In this document: positions 17,351 through 25,955 of the stretch, one piece after another
Layout of the letters: each line of letters starts with the position of its first letter
How positions within the stretch are numbered: the first letter of the stretch is position 1
Assembly (NCBI GenBank): GCA_947175545.1
Contig: CAMWNI010000007.1
Span: 27,156-91,155, forward strand
Origin: an uncultured Porphyromonadaceae bacterium
Lineage (GTDB): Bacteria; Bacteroidota; Bacteroidia; Bacteroidales; Muribaculaceae
Length of the DNA stretch: 64,000 nt
Reading direction: 5' to 3'
The notes under the pieces: model-generated
Told to the model about the DNA's origin: nothing
What the model saw: the letters and a program-made list of their open reading frames with translations, nothing else
Databases searched by the model: none
Translations under genes and position numbers: made by a program

Positions 17351-19799
17351 CCTTGATTATCTCTTTAATGATGAGTTTATATTTTACGGATTCTTCTCGT
17401 GTAACTTTATAGTCGGCTTCTTTCAGGAAGCCCCGGTATATAATCCCATGGCTGCTGACTTCGATTATATCACCAGGATTTACACGGCAGTCTACATCAC
17501 CATGATAAAACTCAAGTATTAGATTTGTCGCAAATGGATTTGAAATCTCAATGTCTCCTTTGAGTTCTTGACCGTTTATCACAATATCGCTATTGCCCAT
17601 GGAAGATGTAAATGACAAAGTCATTGCCGGTGCCTGTAATCCAATGTAACCTTCATTGGCTTTTACACACGCCATAGGAGAGAACGCCCCGTTGAACACG
17701 TCTTGCGAGAGTGTATTTTCAATATTTGCGGTTCTATCAGGTATCAGATTTGTACCATCCAACATGCAAAGGACAAAAAACACATCTTTGTCACTCGTGC
17801 TATCTGTCGTATCTTCGCCTCGTTTTTGTGTCGCAAATTCTATACCATAGCAATCCGCTCGGAATTTACTCTTTAAAGTCAACTCCTTTTCAAAAGATGT
17901 GCAACCGGTTGAGTATGTATTGCAGAAATTGAACTCATCTCGCCCGTTTATCGACTCATAATCTTTCTTATCATATCCAATTGTAACGGATGAGTAGATA
18001 TTGCCATTATCGGCGCTGATCCTAATATTTACGGCATTGGTCAACTGCTTAATTCCGGCATTCGCCTGAAATAATTCTGACCTATGCGCAAAGTGTACAG
18101 TTTGAGTGTCACAGATACCTCGGTTTACATCTCCTTCAAATTGATTTAGATTGTAATCTGAATCAAAGAAACACCCTTTTTTATCGTATTCATCATAGAA
18201 TAGTGTATCAAGACGAGCTTTACCAGTGGCCGGGTCGTTATATGCCTCGCTACCCTCCCATTTTGTGTAAAAATTCAGCGATTTATCATCATTATAATCA
18301 TCGCCCAAAACAGCAAAATATGGCGTGCCTTTAATGTTGACAACTTGCCGCCCGTGTCCGCCGGGGCACATACTATGGTTAAGGTGATCTGTTGCGGATA
18401 TGGACCATTCCAAGGAGTATTCTTGGGTACGCTTGAATTGAGCTTTCACACGCGGTCCAAGGAAATACGTATAACCGAAAACAGTCTCCATCCAATTTGC
18501 AAAATCATTGAATGATGAGTATATTTTTGCGCCGGAGATGCCTCTGATACTTTCTGCCGGCAACAAGTATGTATTTACGATTCGGTCATCGTATTCGCTG
18601 ATATCCACGTTGACGGCTATTTTTCCCATACAAATACGCTCAAGAACCTTCTCGCATAAATCTTTGGGCTTGATAGTGTCAATTCGTGCCGGGTCACCTT
18701 TTCCTTCCCATGAGATTTTAATCTCTTGCCTAAGTATCGTAACCCATAAATCCCCATTATACTCCCAATTCCATGGAGTCATCTCAACACCTATCCACAA
18801 CTTCTCACCGGCTTTCAGGTCAACAGTATATTTACGGATATCCATTTGCATAACATAATCCTCCAATCTCAATTCGGAACATACCCATGCAACGGTGTTT
18901 TGCCCATTTACAACAGTTGGCTGAAATACCCACGCAATCCCAGAAACAGAGGCAAATGAACCAATGGCAAGATCTCCTAATGCCGGTAATTCTGAGGCGT
19001 TGGTAAATTCTCCTACATACTGACTCATAGCCCATGTGGCACCCAACGCATAAAGTTTTATGTTTTGCCCGCCTGTATCTGTTTTGTACAGGTATATTCC
19101 AACAGAAATATCCTTATATCCGTTGATTCGGTCAAATGCAAAACCTGCTTGAACATTTACAGACACGTCTTCATCTGCAATTATCATATAACTGTCTGCT
19201 TCTCCATTCTGATCTCCGTATGCCGATAATTTACCATTTACAGCAACCTCTTCGGATGTTATGCCAACATAGGGTCTTGTGAGCCTATGCGCAGGAGCTG
19301 TGATTTTCATGCTCGCATCATTGTCATTGCTTTCACCGATAACCTGATACGCCAGAGTCTCAATCATAGGAATACGATTGAATAAGAACGGTAAGGATTG
19401 TTTGATTTCGGTTCTCATCTCAAACTCATAGGTTATGCTTTTCCCGGCTTTAATCATAGCCGCAAGACTGCTATCGAGACAATTAACCTTTACCACATAA
19501 TCATTCCATGTAATTGAGGCAAAATCGATATCACAGATAAACTGTGATTCATATATCCACCTATCATTGATTGTTTGTACCTCAACCGATGCAACTGCAT
19601 TATAACGCTCTTTCAAAAAGGCGTCTAATATCAAGTCATAGGCATTGTTGACGAACTCAAACTGAGATGTTAAAGAACGAACAACACCTCCATAGCCTGA
19701 ACGGATAAAACAGAACCTTACCTCATCCCAATTCTTAAGATCTTCGGGTCCTAATTCATAGCTCTTGTCCTGTATGTGTAAAACGAATTTTGTTAGCAT
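17337..19799 (-). CDS. Large phage-structural-like protein (putative tail or baseplate protein)
   Basis: 820 residues with no signal peptide or membrane segment. It is beta-rich, with an N-terminal YGGVVRSLTSQFEF motif I associate with large uncharacterised proteins in Bacteroides prophages, central repeats of aromatic/Gly sheets, and a C-terminal VNPGDIIEVSSHGIIYRGF unit like a tail-hub beta fold. It lies between the terminase small subunit and the RusA homologue. As the only large structural-type gene in the element, it might be a tail adaptor or receptor-contact protein. Family assignment rests on recollection, so function is uncertain. Confidence 0.65.
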   Translation of the reverse strand: MLTKFVLHIQDKSYELGPEDLKNWDEVRFCFIRSGYGGVVRSLTSQFEFVNNAYDLILDAFLKERYNAVASVEVQTINDRWIYESQFICDIDFASITWNDYVVKVNCLDSSLAAMIKAGKSITYEFEMRTEIKQSLPFLFNRIPMIETLAYQVIGESNDNDASMKITAPAHRLTRPYVGITSEEVAVNGKLSAYGDQNGEADSYMIIADEDVSVNVQAGFAFDRINGYKDISVGIYLYKTDTGGQNIKLYALGATWAMSQYVGEFTNASELPALGDLAIGSFASVSGIAWVFQPTVVNGQNTVAWVCSELRLEDYVMQMDIRKYTVDLKAGEKLWIGVEMTPWNWEYNGDLWVTILRQEIKISWEGKGDPARIDTIKPKDLCEKVLERICMGKIAVNVDISEYDDRIVNTYLLPAESIRGISGAKIYSSFNDFANWMETVFGYTYFLGPRVKAQFKRTQEYSLEWSISATDHLNHSMCPGGHGRQVVNIKGTPYFAVLGDDYNDDKSLNFYTKWEGSEAYNDPATGKARLDTLFYDEYDKKGCFFDSDYNLNQFEGDVNRGICDTQTVHFAHRSELFQANAGIKQLTNAVNIRISADNGNIYSSVTIGYDKKDYESINGRDEFNFCNTYSTGCTSFEKELTLKSKFRADCYGIEFATQKRGEDTTDSTSDKDVFFVLCMLDGTNLIPDRTANIENTLSQDVFNGAFSPMACVKANEGYIGLQAPAMTLSFTSSMGNSDIVINGQELKGDIEISNPFATNLILEFYHGDVDCRVNPGDIIEVSSHGIIYRGFLKEADYKVTREESVKYKLIIKEIIKDEGW

Positions 19800-19819
19800 A
19801 TACCTGTTAATCTATATGG

Positions 19820-20353
19820 TTAATATTCATTGCCAAAACCAATCCTTATTTCTCCCATCATGGCGTTACATTGCCTTACATCTACCTGTTGAGGAGCATC
19901 CCATCCGTTCCATGAGCCTAACAGACGTGCAGCCTCAATCTTGCCGTGCAGTTCATAGGTGATATTATCGCCGTGGCCCCGGATCGCTTTCACGGCGTGG
20001 CGCATCTTTTTTGACAGTTGCCAAGGCTTGCGGATTTTCGGCTGTCCTGTGGCCGGGTCGGTATAGTAGAGTTCTGAGGGGTCGGCGTTGACAATGTCGA
20101 GCAACCGGGCCTCAATCTCTTTGCGCTGCTCTTCGGATGCTTCTTGGCGTTCCGCTCTGAGTTCGTTAATCCTTTGGGTTATCTTTGGGTTGTTCATCAG
20201 CTCCCATGCGCTGTAATGCACAGTCGAGGGTTGCATCTTGGAAGTGTCATAAGCCATGCGGTAGGCTTCGGAGGCGTTTCCGTCTGTGTCGAGATAGTGA
20301 CGGCAAAAACGTTCCTGCTTTTCCGTCAGTTTGTGTTGCCTGTTATTTTTCAT
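19820..20353 (-). CDS. Terminase small subunit
   Basis: 177 residues. N-terminal HTH of the Terminase_2 type: LTEKQERFCRHYLDTDGNASEAYRMAY, then STVHYSAWELMNNPKITQRI, followed by a helical oligomerisation part and a C-terminal tail. TerS binds the pac or cos site and recruits the large ATPase for packaging. No large subunit gene is present in the element, so the partner must come from a helper phage or has been lost. Start overlaps the 101-residue gene by 11 bp. Confidence 0.87.
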   Translation of the reverse strand: MKNNRQHKLTEKQERFCRHYLDTDGNASEAYRMAYDTSKMQPSTVHYSAWELMNNPKITQRINELRAERQEASEEQRKEIEARLLDIVNADPSELYYTDPATGQPKIRKPWQLSKKMRHAVKAIRGHGDNITYELHGKIEAARLLGSWNGWDAPQQVDVRQCNAMMGEIRIGFGNEY

Positions 20354-20648
20354 CGGTTCTAAGTTCTGCGTTTATGGTGTCGATAATTAGCTGCTCCACG
20401 TTCCGGCACTGCTCCATTGCGAGAAACAGCAACGCGGAGGTTATTACTTTTGCGGCGGCGTGTTCTTTTTCGTTCCAGCCGGGCAGAGTGTCGGATTGGT
20501 GGCGTGTTGCTTTTTGGAACAGTTCCCGCCAATATCGGCTCACTTGATAGAGTGCCACGGTTGATGAAGATTCAGCCGTAATCAGTCCGGCGGCGTGGGC
20601 CTTTTCAATAATCGCCGATAATATGGTTTTATTGAGGGTTAGTGCCAT
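20343..20648 (-). CDS. Hypothetical small helical protein of the satellite
   Basis: 101 residues, all helical, with a single AGLITAESSSTVALYQVSRYW segment that could be an HTH-like region. It overlaps the primase-like gene by 10 bp and the terminase gene by 11 bp, so its product is made with them. No recognised family. Confidence 0.65.
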   Translation of the reverse strand: MALTLNKTILSAIIEKAHAAGLITAESSSTVALYQVSRYWRELFQKATRHQSDTLPGWNEKEHAAAKVITSALLFLAMEQCRNVEQLIIDTINAELRTDEK

Positions 20649-21658
20649 AGTCTGTGCAAAATTATGTCGGCAATATCATCACCGGGATTAAGAGCATTGT
20701 CAGTAATTATTTCATTGCAAAAGTGTATCGAGAAACCGGCTTTTACAAGTTCCAGCCCCCGGCGGTTCCATTCCTCCACGCCATCGGCATCAGGAAAAAG
20801 AAAAACGGCTCGTCCTTTCAGTGCTCGGCACCTTTCGGGGTTGAGGTTCTGTTTGCTTCCTGTAGCAACCCATAAGTATCCCGGCAAAGCAATAGAGGCA
20901 ATAAGGGCGGTTTTCTCACTTTCCACGACTCCTACTGGGGTAGAGGGGTTGAGGTTTAACAGATGCTCTCCAAATAACGGCCACGCCGCCCGGCGGTCGT
21001 TCATTTTACGCTTTGCAAGATACCAATTTGCGGAGTATCCGTTTTTCCGGCGGTGTCCTGTCGTATCATAAGCCATCAATTTCACGTCAACACATCTTCC
21101 GGATCGGTCGATATACGGAAACGCCGTACCCATCATTCCCGGAATATTTCCAAATTCCCGGGTTGCTCCTACCCGGTAGAGTTGAAAAGCCCGGTTAACC
21201 TCATCCGCTCGGAATGGTCGGCAAAGGAAATTATACAGAGTGGATAACGGGGCTTTGCTCGCGGCTTTCGCTATATCATCGGGGCAAATATACACCGGCG
21301 GCAATTGGGGCGGTTGTGGTGGTCTCTGCGGGCGTGTGCGGCGGTTCTGTTTACGTCCCGTTATGTTGATACACTGCCGGCTTTTCAGATTCATGCCCGC
21401 CAGCTTGGCGAAGTAGGCAATTTTCTTCTCGGCCTGTTCGGTAGTCTTTACATACCGTTGTGGGGATCGCTCGCCCCTCCATACCCGGCGGCTTTTACTT
21501 GCGTCTGTGCCGTGGAGGTTGGAGAGTGCGACAAAATCAGTTTCATCATATCCCAACACTTTCAGGGCGCAAGCGAACAACGCCCACTCCTTACGGTCAT
21601 CGGGGGTTATGTCGGTGCCGGTTCTCAAAGCCTCGGCAATAATATCGTCAACGTTCAT
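20639..21658 (-). CDS. Primase-like protein (PriCT-2-like plus Toprim/DUF6371-like)
   Basis: 339 residues. N-terminal part (DDRKEWALFACALKVLGY) resembles the PriCT_2 domain found in phage and plasmid primases. A Pro/Arg-rich linker (about 105-122) joins to a C-terminal Toprim-like domain: VGVVESEKTALIA supplies the Glu, and VFLFPDADGVEEWN the DxD. Such proteins prime replication of mobile elements, usually beside a RepA-type helicase, which is the next gene upstream. Between the two genes lies the iteron region. Catalytic activity is likely but not certain, as no zinc finger or classical primase palm is seen. Confidence 0.78.
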   Translation of the reverse strand: MNVDDIIAEALRTGTDITPDDRKEWALFACALKVLGYDETDFVALSNLHGTDASKSRRVWRGERSPQRYVKTTEQAEKKIAYFAKLAGMNLKSRQCINITGRKQNRRTRPQRPPQPPQLPPVYICPDDIAKAASKAPLSTLYNFLCRPFRADEVNRAFQLYRVGATREFGNIPGMMGTAFPYIDRSGRCVDVKLMAYDTTGHRRKNGYSANWYLAKRKMNDRRAAWPLFGEHLLNLNPSTPVGVVESEKTALIASIALPGYLWVATGSKQNLNPERCRALKGRAVFLFPDADGVEEWNRRGLELVKAGFSIHFCNEIITDNALNPGDDIADIILHRLWH

Positions 21659-21684
21659 AATTTTGGGGTCTTGGGGTTGGTGTT

Positions 21685-21815
21685 ACCCTCACTCTGATTT
21701 TCAACCCTCACTCATCGGGTATTATCTATAGATAATAATACCCGGAATGAGGGTAAAAAATGAGGGTTGCGGTTGAGGGTAAAATGAGGGTAAAATGAGG
21801 GTAAAATGAGGGTTG
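21685..21815. repeat. Iterons and palindrome: candidate replication origin of the satellite
   Basis: Four tandem copies of TGAGGGTAAAA-type repeats at 11-bp period start at 21774, 21785, 21796 and 21807 (last one degenerate), with further copies at 21749 and 21761. Two inverted copies (CCCTCA) lie at 21686-21691 and 21705-21710. Between them is a near-perfect palindrome, CGGGTATTATC to GATAATAATACCCG, at about 21716-21744. It is located between the ATPase and primase genes, where mobile-element origins often are. An operator role is also possible. Confidence 0.7.
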
Positions 21816-22925
21816 TTAAAATGGTAGTCCATTTTGGGTATCCGGGATTGCTTTTGCCGGGTCATAATAGCGGCCATCTTTGACGGTGACAATATCGCCT
21901 TTACTCATTGCGGAGATCCATCTTTCTGCCGTTTGTGGACTCTTCCCGGCGGTTCTAACGATCTCATCCCTTAACTCTGCATAAGTAACTCCAGTTATAG
22001 GAATCTTAGAGACAATCACGGCGTATTTGTCGGGGTTGCAGGTTGCGGAGGGTCCAGACTGCCCCAGCATAGGCAATCCGCTCTCGTCATCGATATAGAC
22101 ACTAAACTCTTCCGGCGCTTTCCCGTCTCTGAATTTCTTAAATGAAGCTGTGGAATAATCTCCTTTGTTGGTCAGGAATAACAATACATCTGCGCGGCGC
22201 AACAGTTCTTTGCCAATCCATCCGCGCGGGGTGCCGTCGCCCTTTCCCTCGTTGCTATGCACAACTCCGATTAAGCAAAGATTATATTTTTTCGCTATTT
22301 GCCGGAATTGATAACCTGCCAACTCCGCAACGGCATCATCCATCGTTGTCTCTACCGTGTCGGTTGTATTGTCGATAATGATATAATCCGGGCGGCTTTC
22401 TTTAGCAAGTTCCTCTATCATCGGAGCAATCATATGGCGCGGTAGTTCCAACAGATTGTAAACCTCCAGCCCTACAGTGTCAAAGGTTTCGCCTGTGGCC
22501 TTGATAACCCTGTTAATAACTCTGTCGGTCTGATCGGGGTTCTGTTCTGTGTCAAAATACAGCCCTTTCAGGCTTCCGGGTGCGGTCATTTCAGTTGTTA
22601 GGCTGCTGCCCTGCATCGCGGAACATAAAAGAGTTAAAGCGGATGTTTTACGGCTTCCGGCGCATCCTGTAATTAGCACAATGCGCTGCCGTCTTAAAAT
22701 ACACTCGCCACGGAGTAACAGCACCGGCGCCGGCACCTTCTTTGGCTTGGTGGGGTCGGCTCGCATATCGGCTTTTACTCGCTGCTTCCATGTCTCAAAC
22801 TCTTCCGGCGCAATGCCCTCACGGCTAAAAATATATTCTTCCGTTGGATTGATGATTGCAGAGGGAAAATTAGAGGGGTCGGTGGAGGCTTGGAGTTCTG
22901 AAAGGTTCTCGGCATTTGTCATCAC
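21816..22925 (-). CDS. RepA/DnaB-like RecA-fold ATPase (replicative helicase of the satellite)
   Basis: 369 residues. Walker A GCAGSRKT (about 87-94), Walker B YIIIDNTTD (about 184-192) and a sensor-like LIGVVHSNEG match the AAA_25/RepA hexameric helicase group. The C-terminal 90 residues hold a winged-helix-like region (VTYAELRDEIVRTAGKSPQTAERW). It is probably the replication initiator/helicase acting on the adjacent iterons. Its start overlaps the small HTH gene by 4 bp. Confidence 0.85.
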   Translation of the reverse strand: MMTNAENLSELQASTDPSNFPSAIINPTEEYIFSREGIAPEEFETWKQRVKADMRADPTKPKKVPAPVLLLRGECILRRQRIVLITGCAGSRKTSALTLLCSAMQGSSLTTEMTAPGSLKGLYFDTEQNPDQTDRVINRVIKATGETFDTVGLEVYNLLELPRHMIAPMIEELAKESRPDYIIIDNTTDTVETTMDDAVAELAGYQFRQIAKKYNLCLIGVVHSNEGKGDGTPRGWIGKELLRRADVLLFLTNKGDYSTASFKKFRDGKAPEEFSVYIDDESGLPMLGQSGPSATCNPDKYAVIVSKIPITGVTYAELRDEIVRTAGKSPQTAERWISAMSKGDIVTVKDGRYYDPAKAIPDTQNGLPF

Positions 22926-23143
22926 TCAGCAAGCCAATAAAGTTTGTAATTTACCCCATCGGGGCGTGTCACTCGCTTGTCAGCAATGCCTATGCCTTTG
23001 CGCCTCATCCTTGAGATATGCCCGCGTGGGTCGCACTGTCCCAGCTCGCGGGTAATGTCGGCAACTGTATAGCGTCCGCCACGCCGGAGCATGTCATATA
23101 ACCGCTGCTCCTGGCGGGTCAGTCTGTTATTGGTCGGTTTCAT
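22922..23143 (-). CDS. Small winged-helix DNA-binding protein
   Basis: 73 residues from ATG at 23143 (MKPTNNRLTRQEQRLYDML). Upstream in-frame starts exist up to 23227, but 23143 gives a 4-bp ATGA overlap with the upstream HTH gene, the spacing used throughout this operon. RGGRYTVADITRELGQCDPRGHISRMR is a winged HTH as in small helix-turn-helix proteins of Bacteroidales elements. Likely a replication or regulatory accessory. Confidence 0.75.
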   Translation of the reverse strand: MKPTNNRLTRQEQRLYDMLRRGGRYTVADITRELGQCDPRGHISRMRRKGIGIADKRVTRPDGVNYKLYWLAE

Positions 23144-23430
23144 GCGGCACCTCCTTTCCCGGCGCAATAGGCCGCTGCGCTGCTTTCGGCTTCCTCGCGT
23201 GTGTTGACGCGGTTCTGCTTCATCCACGCCTCAACCTCGGCGCGGTCGAAGTAGATATGTTTGCCTCGGGGCCGGTAATAAGGGATCTCTTTCCGGCAAG
23301 TTAGGTTGTATATGTGGCTTTTGCTTAACCCCGTGAGGTCTGCCACATCTTCAATTGTCAGCACTTTTTTAGCGGCCAACTTTGTAAGCTGCTCTATACG
23401 GTCGAGCTTTTCTAAAATTAGTTGTGTCAT
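23140..23430 (-). CDS. Excisionase-like HTH_17 protein
   Basis: 96 residues. The MerR-like winged HTH is complete: LTIEDVADLTGLSKSHIYNL, then PYYRPRGKHIYFDRAEVEAWM, the typical excisionase-family (AlpA/Xis-like) pattern. A helix precedes it. Xis-type proteins direct tyrosine integrases to excise and often switch element promoters. It is separated by 125 bp from the upstream gene, so it may have its own promoter, and overlaps the next gene by 4 bp. Confidence 0.85.
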   Translation of the reverse strand: MTQLILEKLDRIEQLTKLAAKKVLTIEDVADLTGLSKSHIYNLTCRKEIPYYRPRGKHIYFDRAEVEAWMKQNRVNTREEAESSAAAYCAGKGGAA

Positions 23431-23555
23431 TATGTTGAGTATTATGCGCCCTCAACATCATCACATTCTACATCACCAGAGGGCGGCGGTTAACTATGCC
23501 GCAAAGGTAGTGCGCAATCAAAAGGATATAACACTACATCATACCTACATTGGTA

Positions 23556-24305
23556 TTACCTCAACAACGAATCAAGTTCACGCCAACCCTCCGGCTTATC
23601 TTTAAACATCTTTGTGTACTTACTCACTTCATTTCGGCAAGTGTTGACTGCTGATTTATCCAATCCAAACACAATCTTAAACTCACTCCATGGTATGCGG
23701 TCGTTGCTTCGCCGCAGTTTTAAAATACGGCTCATTTCATCTATACAGTACGCAAGTAACGCCGTTGACTTTTTCCACTTGTAACAGCTTCCCTCAACCC
23801 GGCAATAATCATTTGCGGTCAACTTATCGAAGATTGCTTGAGCCTGCTCGGTCTCAAATTTAGGTGACAGTATCGGAGTGTCGGAGGTGAGGGTTTTATA
23901 ATTGTCAGTGGCTCGCCTCTCTAATACCTCAACAGCGTAACGATACAATGGAGCAACATAGATAAGGCTATCATCATAACATCCGGGGAAAGGTGGCGGA
24001 GCAATAAACGGTGCAGGCTCTTCGGGCCATTCTATCGGCTCATTACAACCGTTTGCCAATGCATACTCGGCACAATGCAATGCGGTGTTATATGGCTCTA
24101 AAATATTCTCGTTATACTCGGCTTCCAGACGAGCCACAACGCGGTTATATTTCCACTCGTTCAACATATCCTCAAGATCTGCCAACAATGCAGCCGTGTA
24201 ATCCGGGTCATAATTGCGTGTCAGATTCTCAATTGCTTCTAATACTTCCGTGCGTGTAGGCTGCGGATAATCCATCAAACTATTAAAAAACTCTCTCGGT
24301 TTCAT
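23556..24305 (-). CDS. Hypothetical protein encoded with the integrase
   Basis: 249 residues, soluble and mostly helical, with a Pro-rich loop near residue 100 (APFIAPPPFPG). The C-terminal 70 residues (YCIDEMSRILKLRRSNDRIP, then FKIVFGLDKSAVNTCRNEVS) look like a folded HTH-like unit. It overlaps the integrase gene by 4 bp, so expression is linked to integration. No family is recognised. Confidence 0.65.
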   Translation of the reverse strand: MKPREFFNSLMDYPQPTRTEVLEAIENLTRNYDPDYTAALLADLEDMLNEWKYNRVVARLEAEYNENILEPYNTALHCAEYALANGCNEPIEWPEEPAPFIAPPPFPGCYDDSLIYVAPLYRYAVEVLERRATDNYKTLTSDTPILSPKFETEQAQAIFDKLTANDYCRVEGSCYKWKKSTALLAYCIDEMSRILKLRRSNDRIPWSEFKIVFGLDKSAVNTCRNEVSKYTKMFKDKPEGWRELDSLLR

Positions 24306-25471
24306 TCTTCTGTCTCCTTTCCCGGATTTCCGAAAATATTATTTACCAGATTGACGGCTTCAACTTTTTTAGCGTCCACTATCTTTGCGTAAATCTGCGT
24401 AGTTGTCACTTTGGAGTGTCCCAATAGCTTGCTTGTGGTGTAGAGGTCTGCGCCCAAAGTAAGCATAAGCGTTGCAAACGTATGCCGGGCAACGTGAAAT
24501 GTTACATGTTTCTTTATCTTGGTGGTGTCAATCCACTTTTTCAGGTGCAACCGTCCAACGTGATACTCTCCAACATTAAAAATTCTGTCAATGTCGGAGG
24601 CGCCTCTGCGTTCAGGAATCCATTTCAGAGCCTCCGGAGATAACGGCACATGCAGAGGTTGGCGTGTCTTGCGTACGATGATACGCGCAAAGGTTTGGCC
24701 GTTCTGCTCGATTATATTTCCCCACGTCATAGACTCAACATCGCTATATCTCAACCCGCAAAAGCAACAAAAAAGAAAAGCCCGTTTTATACTCTCATAC
24801 TTGGCCGGTGTCTCCATTAGAGTTTTTATTTCATCGATTGTAAGGTATTCCCTCATTGATTGGCCGTGCCTCGGTTTCTTGAGCGGGTCAACTTTGGCCA
24901 TAGGATTTGCTGGTAATATGTCTTGTCTTACAGCAGCGTTCAAGGTTGAGGTAAGCATCGTTACATAAGCCTCGGCGGTGGCTGCGGTCATCTTTCCGCC
25001 GTTAGGTGTGTCAACATTCAACAGATACTCAATAAATCCCTCGCAAAATTCCGTTGTGACGTTCCGGAGTATAACGCCACTGCTGTACTTCTCCAAATGA
25101 TTTTTCAGAGATACGAGATGCCGTTTATATCGGCTTTGCGGATTTCTCTTAATAGTCTGCTCTCGGTATTGCTCAACCCAATCCGTAAGCCTGATTTTGG
25201 AGCGTACCGCAACCGAAGTTAACCCGGCTTTGCTATTGGTAAGCTCGATTATCTTCTGCGCCTTGATAGCGTTAGCGGCCTGGAGGGTGTTTTGGTTTGC
25301 GGTCTTGGTTGTCTGATCTATCTCCGGAATGAGATAAAGGCGCAAAAATAGATATTCGCGCTTGCCGTTCTGGTACATGTCGAGATATAGAGACTTGTTA
25401 CCATTAGCAAGCGTCTTTGTACGGAGTCTTATAGGCTCCTTGATTTTAGCCTGTTTCTTGGGTCTTGCCAT
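24302..25471 (-). CDS. Tyrosine recombinase (integrase) of the satellite
   Basis: 389 residues. An N-terminal arm-binding domain (about 1-95, KTLANGNKSLYLDMYQNGKR) precedes a SAM-like core-binding domain (about 110-215) and a catalytic domain. The catalytic residues are all seen: Arg in CGLRYSDVESM, His-x-x-Arg in HVARHTFATLM, His in LLGHSKVTTTQ and Tyr in QIYAKI. Directly upstream are five arm-type GTAACA repeats. It should integrate and excise the element. It is not the integrase of the fragment at 25608-25955. Confidence 0.94.
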   Translation of the reverse strand: MARPKKQAKIKEPIRLRTKTLANGNKSLYLDMYQNGKREYLFLRLYLIPEIDQTTKTANQNTLQAANAIKAQKIIELTNSKAGLTSVAVRSKIRLTDWVEQYREQTIKRNPQSRYKRHLVSLKNHLEKYSSGVILRNVTTEFCEGFIEYLLNVDTPNGGKMTAATAEAYVTMLTSTLNAAVRQDILPANPMAKVDPLKKPRHGQSMREYLTIDEIKTLMETPAKYESIKRAFLFCCFCGLRYSDVESMTWGNIIEQNGQTFARIIVRKTRQPLHVPLSPEALKWIPERRGASDIDRIFNVGEYHVGRLHLKKWIDTTKIKKHVTFHVARHTFATLMLTLGADLYTTSKLLGHSKVTTTQIYAKIVDAKKVEAVNLVNNIFGNPGKETEE

Positions 25472-25472
25472 T

Positions 25473-25564
25473 TTTGTTACTAAGATTTGTTACCGGTGCA
25501 AATTTACGAATAATCCAGGAGTCATCCAATAGCGAGTAACAAAACGAGTAACAAAAGTAACAGA
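25473..25564. repeat. Arm-type repeats at the right (integrase) end of the satellite
   Basis: GTAACAAA occurs at 25536-25543 and 25548-25555, GTAACAGA at 25557-25564, and the inverse TTTGTTAC at 25473-25480 and 25486-25493. The same word occurs twice at the left end (14166-14184). Such clusters are typical of integrase arm sites next to attP-derived ends. The first TTTGTTAC copy overlaps the edge of the integrase gene. Confidence 0.7.
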
Positions 25565-25607
25565 ATAATCCACAAAACAATGTGAAATCAACTTCGTCCT
25601 AATAGAG

Positions 25608-25955
25608 TTAACATACTGATTTTATTTCATTATAGTTACTTATTCTTTTGCAGTTAATCCTATTATTACGACTTGGTTTCACAAGCTTATTCTCACGAAG
25701 AAGCATGTTGTGTATTTCATTGAAACGAGTGCGGACATTTTCAAGATACTTGTTAAGTTCAAGTTCTTTTTTCGATGTTCCGGTTGCTCTGTTTCGCTTC
25801 TGATCCCACTGTGTGGGTGGAACGCTACGGCCAATAAACAATTCGGTCTGTTGACCGCTTACTGTGATACGTGCCAAGATTGGCAATTCTCCGTTTCTCA
25901 ACGGACGGCTCTTCTTTGCAAAGAAGGAGAGCTTAAAATAATTGTCGTGTAACAT
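25608..25955 (-). pseudogene. N-terminal fragment of a second Bacteroides-type tyrosine integrase
   Basis: 115 codons. Residues 1-90 are a classical Arm-DNA-binding domain (FFAKKSRPLRNGELPILARIT, then GRSVPPTQWDQKRNRATG) found at the start of Bacteroides integrases of about 400 residues. From about residue 94 the sequence becomes unrelated (SRNNRINCKRISN) and stops. The core-binding and catalytic domains are missing from the window. The breakpoint near 25,673 coincides with the right edge of the satellite. It lies next to GTGGACA repeats and tRNA-Lys and is probably the original integrase of the larger island. Confidence 0.85.

Larger units (their letters stand above)
14101..25690. mobile_element. 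Integrated phage-satellite-like element (about 11.6 kb)
   Basis: Contents in order from the right end: tyrosine integrase, unknown, two small HTH proteins (one excisionase-like), RepA-like ATPase, iteron/palindrome region, primase-like protein, unknown, terminase small subunit, large tail-like protein, RusA homologue, an XRE regulator with a small partner on the other strand, SH3-fold protein, coiled-coil protein, sigma-like factor and alpha-CTD-like protein. No large terminase, portal, protease or capsid gene is present. That pattern is the one known for phage-inducible chromosomal islands of other phyla, though a decayed prophage is possible. Ends are placed by the truncated flanking genes and by GTAACAAA repeats; the exact core sites were not found, so boundaries are approximate. 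Confidence 0.75.

Noticed and set aside
14101..25673. AGTCGTA inverted match at the element edges as transposon terminal repeats
   Set aside because: Only seven bases match exactly, and the element encodes a tyrosine integrase, which would leave direct, not inverted, core repeats. Kept only as a note.
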